Source of the DNA: JBBABP01 sp041657585
GTDB lineage: Bacteria; Patescibacteriota; Gracilibacteria; Absconditabacterales; Absconditicoccaceae
DNA length: 12,844 nucleotides
Assembly: GCA_041657585.1 (NCBI GenBank)
Contig: JBBABP010000031.1
Location: 1-12,844, forward strand
Direction: 5' to 3'
This document shows, piece by piece, positions 1 to 7,356 of this stretch. Numbering within the stretch: position 1 is the first letter of the stretch; every line of letters starts with the position of its first letter. The position numbers and the translations under genes are program-made. The notes beneath the pieces are model-generated. The model was not told where the DNA came from and ran no database searches. It saw only the letters and a program-made list of their open reading frames with translations.

Positions 1-213
1 AAAATGCTTTTAGACACACGATGAATACAAAAAGAGTGATATAAACAAGTAAACGGTGCCTTCTATGAAAAATTTAAAAAGTTTCAGTTTATACAGATTC
101 CTTGCATCATAGATATTTGAAAAAAAGAAAAAATAAAAAAAAAATATAGGACTGATTCTATAAAATTCGTTAGGAGTTTAAAATCATCTTTGGCAGATTT
201 AATTTTAATGTAG
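1..213 (+). CDS. 3' end of an unrecognised gene (partial)
   Basis: An open frame runs in from the window edge and ends at TAG 211-213, giving about 70 residues when TGA is read as glycine. Its TGA codons fall at plausible glycine places (near LDTRG, QKEGY and DIGKK). The segment is Lys/Ile/Phe-rich and basic towards the end, with no motif I recognise. An ATG sits at position 4, but nothing upstream is visible to decide whether it is the start, so I treat the gene as partial. It ends 21 nt before the carbamoyltransferase and may be the preceding operon member. A short chance frame cannot be excluded, because TAA and TAG are the only stops under this code. Confidence 0.45.
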
Positions 214-234
214 TTTTATTTTTTTTTAATAATT

Positions 235-1890
235 ATGTTAACACTAAAAAATCCATCGCCAATGACAATTATTGGTATAAACACATGACATGATTGAGGT
301 TGCTGTCTAATACATAAAGATAAATTGATTGCCATTTCAGAAGAAAGATTAACGAGAAAAAAACATTGTTCATGATATATTTATGCTTTAGAATATGTTT
401 TATCATCATTAAACTTAACTATAAATGATGTAGATAAATTTGTATTTAGTAGTTATCATGAAGATATTCCTAATAATTATGTTTGAAAATTAAAACATTT
501 AAATATAAATACTTCGAAATTTTGATCTATTGATCATCATTTATCTCATGCATATAGTTGATATTATCTTTCTTGATTTGATGAAGCACTAATTATCGTT
601 ATAGATTGACTAGGGAATAATAAAGACACAGAGAGTTATTATATTTGAAAATGAAATGATATAGTTAAGATTTGATGAAATAAAAATAATAGATCTATTT
701 ATAGATGAATATGAAGGACTTATGAAACTTTTACGAATTTTATTTGACGACCAACGACTGATGCTTGAAAAACGATGTGATTATCTTCTTATGGTGAATA
801 TCATTGAGAAAATATTAAATTATTTGATATAGACACTAGTTTTTCGGTTTCAGCAAGATTAGATGGTAAATATGAATTTGCAGCATTAAATTTTTTAAAA
901 CAAAATAATTTAGAAACTCTATTTCAGTTAAAATGACAAAAGGAAAAATGCTCTAATGTTGCTTCGTTTATTCAGTACCATCTTGAAAAAGTTATATGTG
1001 AACTTATTGATTGATTAGTTAAAAAAACTGGCATAAGAAAATTATGTCTTGTGTGATGAGTAGCTCTCAATTGATTAGTAAATCAGAAATTAATTGATGA
1101 ATGAATAATTGATGAAATATATATTCCTCCATTCCCTTGTGATACATGACAATGCGTTTGAAATGCAATTGGATGATTAGCAAAAGAATGAATATTTATT
1201 AAACAACAATTGAGAAACTCTTATTTGTGAAGAAAATATAGTGATGAAGAAATATTAGATATTTTTAATAAAAAACAAAAAATATTTCCGTTGCCATATG
1301 AAATAAAAAAAACCGAATTTTCTATTACTAATTTTGATGAAGTCCAATTTATAGAAAAGGTATCAGAATTAATAGCAAAATGAAAAATAGTATGATGGTT
1401 TCAATGATGATCTGAACTTGGCCCTAGAGCATTATGAAACAGAAGTATTTTAGCCAATCCTACTTTAACTTGAATGAAAGATTATATAAATTCAAAGGTA
1501 AAACATAGAGAGTCGTTTAGACCTTTTGCCTGAAGTTTGTGTTATGAAGACGCTCAAGAATATTTTTATATAAACAAAGAAAGTCCATTTATGATGTTGA
1601 TCTATAAAATTAAAGATAAATATTTAGATAAACTACCTTGAATAACTCATATAGATAATACGTGCAGATTGCAAACTGTAAAGGAAGAAGATAATGCAAA
1701 ATATTATAAATTATTAAAAAGTATAAAAAAACACACATGATTCTCTATTATTTTGAATACATCTTTTAATGATAATAACGAACCTATAGTAGAAACTCCT
1801 GTGGAAGCATTAAGACATCTGGCTATTTGAAACATAGATGTACTTGCTTTAGATAATTACATTATAACAAAATCTGATGAAAAAAATTAG
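235..1890 (+). CDS. O-carbamoyltransferase (NodU/CmcH/TobZ family), UGA=Gly
   Basis: A 551-residue protein, within the usual range for this family, which transfers a carbamoyl group from carbamoyl phosphate through carbamoyl-adenylate to a hydroxyl of a sugar, cyclitol or antibiotic. The N-terminal kinase-like half shows GINTGHDGG, SEERLTRKKH, HHLSHAYSGYYLSGFDEA and GKTMGLSSYG. The middle carries LVGGVALNG. The C-terminal YrdC-like half has GSELGPRALGNRSILA, a conserved RESFRPFAGS stretch, THIDNTCRLQTV and LNTSFN. Many of these glycines are TGA, which is strong proof of code 25. The start ATG at 235 puts the first motif at residue 13, as expected; no Shine-Dalgarno sequence precedes it. The gene overlaps the sugar-phosphate cyclase gene by 14 nt, so the two are probably co-translated. 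The cyclase and kinase next door suggest a cyclitol or sugar as acceptor; the real substrate is unknown. Confidence 0.93.
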
Positions 1891-2983
1891 CATACATCTA
1901 CCTTATTTGACGCAAGAGATTGTTATTTTAAAAGATGGTGCACATTCATATTTGAATGATTTTTTATTAAGCAAGAATTATAGTAAAATATTAGTATTAA
2001 TTGATACTAATTATTTCAATATAAATTGAAAAAAATATTTAGATATATTAAAATCATTTGATTATAATATTATTGAATTGGACCCTATAGATTTTTCCAA
2101 GGACATTGATTACCTTTCCTTCGTACTGAAAACGATTCATAATTTGTGATTTACTAGAAATAGTGTTATAGTCTGAATATGATGATGATTTGTTTGAGAT
2201 TTATGATGATTTCTATCATGAATATATATGAGATGAATTGATTTTATACAAATATGAACAACTCTAATGTCACAAGCCGATGCAATTATATGAAAGATTT
2301 GAATAAACGTATTACATAAAAAAAACACAATAGGATTATTTTATTCTCCAGTATTGACAATTGTTGATGTATCTAGTCTATTCACATTAGATAAAAAAGA
2401 AGTAAACTTAGCAGTATCAGAAATATTTAAACATGAGTTAGTAAATAAAAAATCAAATATTAATGTATGCTTTGAGCATTTAGTTAAAATTGCTAATTTA
2501 TCAATAGAATGAATATCTTTGGATAATGTTAATGACCGAATAAATATTATATATAATTCCTTACTAATTAAGAAAGGTTATGTTGAAAATGATCCTTATG
2601 ATAGAAATTGATATCATAAATCATTATCACTTTGACATACTATTGCAAATGTCATAGAAACCTTGAATACTGGCATGAGACACTGAGAATCTGTTCGGAT
2701 ATGAATATATATTTCTTTGTTGTTCTCTATGTATAAGTATTCTAAAAATGAACATTTGTTTATGAAAATAAGGGAATTTATATATAAAGTTCATAACTTT
2801 AACTATAAATACATAGAATTAAGTTTTGTAGAAATTATTAATATCTTAAAAAAAGATAAAATATCTATTAATTGAAACATTTGTTTTGCTATATTGAAAG
2901 ATATTGGCAAAATTAGTATAATAGATGATTTACCATACAGCATTATAAAAGATGGATTTGAAGATGTTTTTACCATTAAGTAA
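1877..2983 (+). CDS. Sugar-phosphate cyclase, dehydroquinate synthase superfamily, UGA=Gly
   Basis: A 368-residue protein of the superfamily that includes 3-dehydroquinate synthase, 2-deoxy-scyllo-inosose synthase and 2-epi-5-epi-valiolone synthase: NAD- and metal-dependent enzymes that cyclise sugar phosphates. Visible are the NAD-binding GGGFVGDLGGF (102-112), YMRGIDFIQIGTTLMSQAD (117-135), GKIGIN (139-144), E182 of SEIFKHE, GHT (253-255) and RHGES (268-272). E182, H254 and H269 match the family metal ligands. Departures from typical dehydroquinate synthase are Gly for Pro in the (V/I)PTTL motif, one residue missing in the DxxxGGKxGxN loop, and GYHKSLSLGHTIAN where GxRxxLNxGHTxGH is usual. 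The start ATG 1877 overlaps the upstream gene by 14 nt, and the next gene overlaps the end by 20 nt. No other shikimate gene is visible, so a role in a secondary metabolite is more likely than aromatic amino acid synthesis. Confidence 0.9.
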
Positions 2984-4034
2984 GGTATATGACTACCTTA
3001 ATAAAATTAGTGCAATAATAGAAATAGAATTTTATTCTAATTCTATCAATAGTTTTTTTTGATATTGAAAATTCAAAAATAGAAGTATTTTTTTTAAATT
3101 AATTGATAAACAAAATTACAATAAATCTATGTCTGTTTATATAAAATATTGAGACAAATTAAATTTATGTAAAATCGTAGAACATATGAAAATTAGCGAG
3201 AAATACTATTTAGTTGTATATGAAGATTATAAAATAAGATATAAATGAATTTTTAATTGAATTGAATTTTTAAATAATACATCAATAAATTCGACTATTA
3301 AAGTTGCAACATTTAAACGTTTTTATAATAATTTATTTTATTTAACAAAGAACTCTCTAAAATATGAAGCAATAACAAAATATCCAAACAAAGTCTTTTT
3401 TGAAGATAGATTTTGAACAAAAAGACTATATAAATACTATGGATTATCATATGCAACTTTATTATATGATGTTAAAGTCCTATTAGGAGATGACAATTTT
3501 ATTTTAATAAAAAAACTACTATCTTTATCAAAAACTATTATTTGTAAAAAAGAAAAAACTTTTACTAATATGTCCCACTGAGATTTACATGATTTAAATT
3601 ATTGTTTCTATCCAATTAAAAATAACATATATGATATTTTATTTATAGATATTGATACTATCGGTATAAACCCTTTTCTATCTGACTTTGTATGTTATTA
3701 TTGGTATCTAATATATCAAGGCGATCATATTATATATAAATATAATAAGGAGTTCTTCTGAAAACAATCACATATAGAAAAATGAAAAAGAAATGAACAA
3801 ATCAATATATATTTGGAACATTATTTCTATCCTATTATTAATATTATTGGTTGTAAATTTGCCTGGAGAGATGAATTTTTGCGGAGATTTATAATGAGAA
3901 TTTTATGAGTATACAATATTTTATATTTTGATATTATTGATAGGAAGAAGATATATTTTATACTAATAAATTTATTGAATTGGTATGAAAATGATAAGTC
4001 GTCTAATAGATTGCCTTTTAACTCTGCTATATAA
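2964..4034 (+). CDS. Aminoglycoside/choline-kinase-like phosphotransferase, UGA=Gly
   Basis: A 356-residue protein with the catalytic signature of the APH/choline kinase fold. The catalytic loop HGDLHDLN lies at 205-212 (H205, D207, N212), followed by a metal-binding FIDID (227-231), where the fold usually has a DFE/DFD-type motif. The N-terminal half is divergent and I see no clear nucleotide-binding loop. The C-terminal third is rich in Tyr, Phe and Ile with several charged stretches. Known relatives phosphorylate hydroxyls of aminoglycosides, choline, homoserine or sugars; here I infer a kinase acting on the product of the neighbouring cyclase or its precursor. The ATG at 2964 overlaps the cyclase stop by 20 nt. 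TGA glycines occur in SHGD and elsewhere. A non-catalytic family member cannot be excluded given the weak N-terminal lobe. Confidence 0.72.
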
Positions 4035-4070
4035 TATCATATTTGTCCTTTTTTTTAATTTTAAAAAATT

Positions 4071-4604
4071 ATGTATCTTTGATATATTAAAAAACTCTTA
4101 AAACAATTTGTTCCAAAAAAAATTCTTGATCTATGAGCAGGAAGATGAGAATCTTCTGAATTATGTGCAAAAATGTGAGCCAATGTAACTGCAATAGATA
4201 ATTGCTCAAGAGAAAATTGGCAACGAAATAAAAAACTCAATGAATACAAAAACATTACTTTTATTAATTGCAAAATAGAAGAGTTCGTGCCAAAAATTAC
4301 ACAAAATTTTAATATGATTATCTTGCTAAATATTATTGCTTTTTTGGATAAACAAGATTTTTTGAATATATATTTTCCTAAAATTATTCAACATACAAAT
4401 ATTGGTTGAATTATTATTATAAATTTTTTCTTTGATGACGATCCTACAATGCAAAAAATAAATCACTATAAATTTGAAGATTTTGATTTTTTAGAAAATG
4501 ATTTTGAAATAATAAAAAAATCTGACATATGGAAAGACGATAAACACAAACCATATTGAGTACACAAACATCATATTTGATATCTTATATTAAAGAAAAA
4601 ATAA
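4071..4604 (+). CDS. Class I SAM-dependent methyltransferase, UGA=Gly
   Basis: A small 177-residue Rossmann-fold methyltransferase of TehB-like size. Motif I is ILDLGAGRGESS (18-29), with three of its glycines or neighbours encoded by TGA. It is followed by VTAIDN, whose Asp should bind the SAM ribose, then FINCKIEEF and a hydrophobic MIILLNIIAFL strand, with DDD near residue 120 and a lysine-ending C-terminus (YLILKKK). The gene starts 36 nt after the kinase and closes the four-gene block. I infer methylation of the carbamoyl-cyclitol-like product, but the substrate could be anything. The last codons and the stop lie within a roughly 180-bp direct repeat that recurs at the end of the HELLH protein gene (6396-7073), so the C-terminal LKKK tail may come from the repeat. 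Confidence 0.85.
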
Positions 4605-4769
4605 TTTCAGATTTTAATTCTCCAATATAAAATTACTCTCACCTAACCTCTCTCTAAAATAGAGAGAGGAACATTTTAAGTACCTCTACGGCACAAAGTC
4701 CAGCCATTGCGGGAGAGGGACCCGCCCCGCAACTGCGGGGAGTTTTCCAGATTCTTTGTCAGATTTTTA
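4586..4769 (+). repeat. Direct repeat copy 1, about 184 bp, with three hairpins
   Basis: This segment recurs at 7055-7236. By eye, the first 155 positions align without gaps and with four differences; the tails differ by two bases in length. It holds three inverted repeats: a 10-bp stem with AAA loop at 4647-4669, a stem with CATT loop at 4699-4714 that has one A:G mismatch in this copy, and a perfect 6-bp GC stem with AACT loop at 4725-4740. It starts inside the methyltransferase, so the last codons and stop of that gene belong to the repeat. It may also act as a transcription end or mRNA-stabilising structure. Its hairpin content resembles REP-type palindromic elements. Confidence 0.92.
4647..4669. 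terminator. Palindrome within repeat copy 1, possible transcript-end hairpin
   Basis: A perfect 10-bp stem with a three-base A loop, 43 nt after the methyltransferase stop. No T-run follows directly, so a role as rho-independent terminator is uncertain. A processing or stabilising hairpin is equally possible. The same structure occurs at 7116-7138. Confidence 0.4.
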
Positions 4770-4831
4770 CATTAAAAAATAACCTTGAATTTATAATTTA
4801 AATCATTAAATTTCATATCGTCAAATAAATA

Positions 4832-4837
4832 TATAAT
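4832..4837 (+). promoter_or_regulatory. Candidate -10 box of the Cys-rich peptide gene
   Basis: TATAAT is a perfect -10 consensus in the AT-rich stretch before the peptide gene. No good -35 hexamer sits 16-18 nt upstream. Transcription from here would give a very short leader that still contains the Shine-Dalgarno sequence. In such AT-rich DNA the match may be chance. Confidence 0.3.
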
Positions 4838-4860
4838 TAAAATTCAGAAAGGAGGTATAA
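4838..4860 (+). promoter_or_regulatory. Shared 23-nt leader with perfect Shine-Dalgarno sequence
   Basis: This leader contains AAAGGAGGT, fully complementary to the usual 16S rRNA 3' end, two codons' length before ATG 4863. The whole 23-nt stretch is repeated identically at 8732-8754 before the 20-residue peptide. No long gene in the window has such a site, so it points to strong translation of both small peptides. Confidence 0.85.
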
Positions 4861-4862
4861 AA

Positions 4863-5018
4863 ATGAACGCATTATTATTTGATGACAGTTCTGTATTAAA
4901 AGATTCCATATTTTCTTCGGATTGCAGTGATTGTGATTGTAACTGCAATTGTTCTGGAGACGATTGTGGACAATGCAATTGCGATTGCACTGCAGATTGT
5001 ACAAATTGCGATTTTTAA
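4863..5018 (+). CDS. Cysteine-rich 51-residue peptide, candidate RiPP precursor
   Basis: A 51-residue peptide with a 20-residue cysteine-free N-terminal part (MNALLFDDSSVLKDSIFSSD) and a core from residue 21 holding 11 cysteines at 21, 24, 26, 28, 30, 35, 38, 40, 42, 46 and 49. The cysteines alternate with Asp, Asn, Ser and Thr. This leader/core layout fits a ribosomally made, post-translationally modified peptide. The radical SAM/SPASM gene 54 nt downstream could install thioether bridges from Cys to neighbouring residues, as in SCIFF/ranthipeptide and Cys-Asp-type systems; this is inference. It has a perfect Shine-Dalgarno sequence. Both glycines are GGA, so it reads the same under the standard code. 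The alternative is a small metallothionein-like metal-binding peptide, which the acidic Cys-X-Cys pattern would also suit. Confidence 0.85.
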   Translation: MNALLFDDSSVLKDSIFSSDCSDCDCNCNCSGDDCGQCNCDCTADCTNCDF

Positions 5019-5025
5019 AAGCAAT

Positions 5026-5056
5026 CCTCCATTAGTATATCTTTTGGAGGTTTTTT
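5026..5056 (+). terminator. Hairpin plus T-run after the Cys-rich peptide (terminator or attenuator)
   Basis: CCTCCA pairs with TGGAGG across a 13-nt loop and is followed by six T. It lies between the peptide gene and the radical SAM gene that starts at 5073. With a 6-bp stem it is probably leaky, which would give more precursor mRNA than enzyme mRNA from one promoter. Confidence 0.6.
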
Positions 5057-5072
5057 ATTAAAATAATATATT

Positions 5073-6392
5073 ATGTTAATATATAAAAATCCACGTTTGA
5101 TAATCGAGCCTATAGATGCTGAATATTATGCTTGCGTAAATCCATTAATAAAAAATTGAATGAAAATAATTACATCAATTCAAAAAAATATTTTAGATTT
5201 ATTCGATAAAAATATAGATTTTAACGAACTTTGTAAATTAACCTGATATGAAGAAGAAAAAATTAAAAAATATATAGAAATATTAGCATCTAAAAATATA
5301 TTAAATACATCTTGAATGTTTGAACACGAAAAACGAAGTAAGAATCCTAAAAGTTTAAATTTACGAATACACACAACAGATAAATGCAATCTTAGGTGTA
5401 CTTATTGTTATATAAAAACTAAAAAAACATTTGAAGATATGAATGATGATACGATTGATGTTTTGTTGGACAATATAATCGAAACAGTAAAAATCAATTG
5501 ATTAAAAACAGTCACATTAATGATGTCATGATGAGAACCGACAATATTATTTCAAAAACGAGAAAACAAAATATTACAATTGAAGAAAAATTTAGAATGT
5601 GTTGATTGTAAATTAAGAATTTCGTTTTTGACAAATTGAACAATTATTAATGATGATCAGATTGAATATATAAAAAAAAATTGATTTTGACTGGCTATAT
5701 CATTAGACTGAATTTGAAAATATCATGATAAAAATAGAGTTTATATAAACTGAAAATGAAGTTTTGGACAAGTAAGTGAAAAAATAAATAGGATAATAGA
5801 AAAATGATTAAAGCCAAATATAATGACAGTCGTCTCAAATGATAATTTAGATTGACTTGTTGAACTTACAGAATTTCTTATATCAAAAAACTTGCCATTT
5901 CGTTACTCATTCGTACAATGAGCTGAAATAGATCAGCAAAAACTTTTGGAAGTTATGCTACAATGTTATGAGATAATAGATAAAGCGATAGAAAATTGAT
6001 ATAAATTTTCACAATTACATAGATTATGTGATCTTAAATTTTTAAATCCATATTTTCAAACTTGTATATGTTGATTTTCATGATGAGCCATTTACCTAGA
6101 TTGATGAGTCCATTTTTGTCATGTAAAGTTTTGAGAAAAAGAAAATAATTGAAATATACGTGAAAATAAAGACATTCTCAATCTAATATCAAAATGAAAA
6201 AATAATTTATCAGATCTTTCAGAAGATTGTAAAAATTGTAATCATGAATATATATGTACTTGATGATGTCCTATAGAACGTAAAGATTGAAAAGATCCTC
6301 ATTGTGAAATATATAAAGTATTAATACCAAAAGTTTATCAGTTAATGTGAAAAGAAAGACTATTAAAAATTTTATCCAGTAATGGACAATAA
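5073..6392 (+). CDS. Radical SAM/SPASM peptide maturase, UGA=Gly
   Basis: A 439-residue protein in three parts. Residues 1-90 resemble the small winged-helix or PqqD-like peptide-recognition region found ahead of many maturases. The radical SAM domain follows, with the 4Fe-4S motif CNLRCTYC (C105, C109, C112), SGGEP (152-156) and ISLDG (209-213). The C-terminal SPASM region has C331, C333, C349, C386, C389, C395, C399 and C411, the last ones in the typical CxxCxxxxxCxGGCP arrangement. Nearly all glycines, including SGGEP, are TGA. Enzymes of this type bind one SAM-cleaving and two auxiliary clusters and form thioether or C-C crosslinks in peptides. Its position just after the cysteine-rich peptide makes that peptide the likely substrate. 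The start ATG 5073 gives the full N-terminal domain; no Shine-Dalgarno sequence is visible. Confidence 0.93.
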
Positions 6393-6395
6393 ATT

Positions 6396-7073
6396 ATGTA
6401 TACATTAACTCTTATATTAAATATAAAAAAAGATGCACGAAATCGACGGAATGCGTGTAACAAAATTTCCCATTGAGTAAATCGAAGAGAAAAAATTGAT
6501 AAAGAAATCGCAGATAAAATTACTAATAAGACAGAAGAAGAAGCTTATAATTTTTTGATACCTTATCTAGAAAACTTATATAAAAATAATGAAGTAAATA
6601 TTAACAATACAATAAAATTTTGACAAGAAACAATAAATAAAAACATAAATAATGCATGCAAAAAACTAGAAGAAATCACAAACACAAAAATATATAGACA
6701 AGATTTTGTTTGATATATAACGACATTCCCACGCTGACCATATAACAAAGAAAATTGATACATACGACTATATTACAATCGATCAATAAAATATTATATT
6801 TGATTTTTTTTGCACGAATTATTGCATTTTCAATTTATACATTATTTCAGCAATCATCCATCAATTATTGTTTTAAATAATGATCAGTTTGAATTTCTAA
6901 AAGAATCACTGACATTTATTCTTAATTATGAGTTTAAGGAATTTTTGTGAAAGGAAGATATGTGATATGCTATACATCAAGAGCTAAGAAAAAAACTTGC
7001 ATTATATCGAGAAGCTAATAAAAATTTTGAAGAATTAATTATTTATTGAGCAAATATATTAAAGAAAAAATAA
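6396..7073 (+). CDS. Small HELLH protein, possible zinc peptidase, UGA=Gly
   Basis: A 225-residue protein of no family I recognise. The N-terminal half is basic and Asn/Lys-rich. The middle holds FFLHELLHFQF, an HExxH zinc-peptidase signature (H140, E141, H144) in a hydrophobic helix, followed 26 residues later by LKESLTF, where E170 could be a third zinc ligand as in gluzincins. No signal peptide is seen, so it is probably cytoplasmic. It starts 3 nt after the stop of the radical SAM gene and is surely co-transcribed. I infer a role in cutting the leader from the cysteine-rich peptide, though immunity or another role is possible. Its last codons (ILKKK) and stop lie in repeat copy 2, mirroring the methyltransferase at copy 1. 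HExxH also occurs by chance, so the peptidase call is moderate. Confidence 0.68.
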
Positions 7074-7236
7074 TTTCAGATTTTTATTCTCCAATATAAA
7101 ATTACTCTCACCTAACCTCTCTCTAAAATAGAGAGAGGAACATTTTAAGTACCTCTACGGCACAAAGTCCCGCCATTGCGGGAGAGGGACCTGCCACGCA
7201 ACTGCGGGGTTTCTCAGATTTTTTTTCAGATTTTTA
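7055..7236 (+). repeat. Direct repeat copy 2, about 182 bp
   Basis: The partner of 4586-4769, offset 2469 bp. The 10-bp palindrome is intact (7116-7138). The CATT-loop stem is perfect here, while the AACT-loop stem has one mismatch (CCACGC), the reverse of copy 1. It begins within the HELLH gene and includes that gene's stop. Together the copies bracket the peptide, radical SAM and HELLH genes. Confidence 0.92.
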
Positions 7237-7237
7237 G

Positions 7238-7256
7238 TCCCTCTATTTTAGAGGGA
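7238..7256. repeat. Inverted repeat just after repeat copy 2
   Basis: A perfect 8-bp stem with a TTT loop (TCCCTCTA, TTT, TAGAGGGA). It is absent after copy 1. It could be a transcript-end hairpin for the cassette, although no T-run follows. Confidence 0.5.
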
Positions 7257-7269
7257 TTTAGGGAGTAAA

Positions 7270-7300
7270 CTCGACTTGACATCGTCATTATTTTAATTAC
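7270..7300 (+). promoter_or_regulatory. Promoter-like module shared with 10159-10189
   Basis: This 31-nt stretch matches 10159-10189 at 27 positions and contains TTGACA (7276-7281), a perfect -35 hexamer. The -10 region about 17 nt downstream is weak (TACACA). Both copies lie 50-90 nt before a gene that lacks TGA codons, and both genes also share TATTAACAAAAT and TTATATGAAAAAAT around their starts. It is probably the promoter of the second radical SAM gene. Confidence 0.55.
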
Positions 7301-7356
7301 ACAAAAAGGACAAATTAATAAAATTATAAACAAATATTAACAAAATTTTAATTTAT

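Noticed and set aside
2137..2328. Minus-strand open frame over the cyclase
   Set aside because: It lies opposite the best-conserved part of the cyclase and has no motif or start signal; it is a shadow frame.
1877..2983. Housekeeping shikimate dehydroquinate synthase (aroB)
   Set aside because: Several pocket positions differ, no other shikimate gene is near, and it is overlapped by carbamoyltransferase and kinase genes; the symbol was therefore withheld.
235..7073. Many short standard-code frames and apparent in-frame TGA stops, which would suggest pseudogenes
   Set aside because: Reading TGA as glycine gives full-length proteins with intact family motifs and normal lengths, so the genes are recoded and not broken.
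4586..7236. Repeat pair considered as a CRISPR array or as IS ends
   Set aside because: There are only two long copies 2.5 kb apart, with no spacers and no transposase gene; they are direct, not inverted, and contain coding ends.
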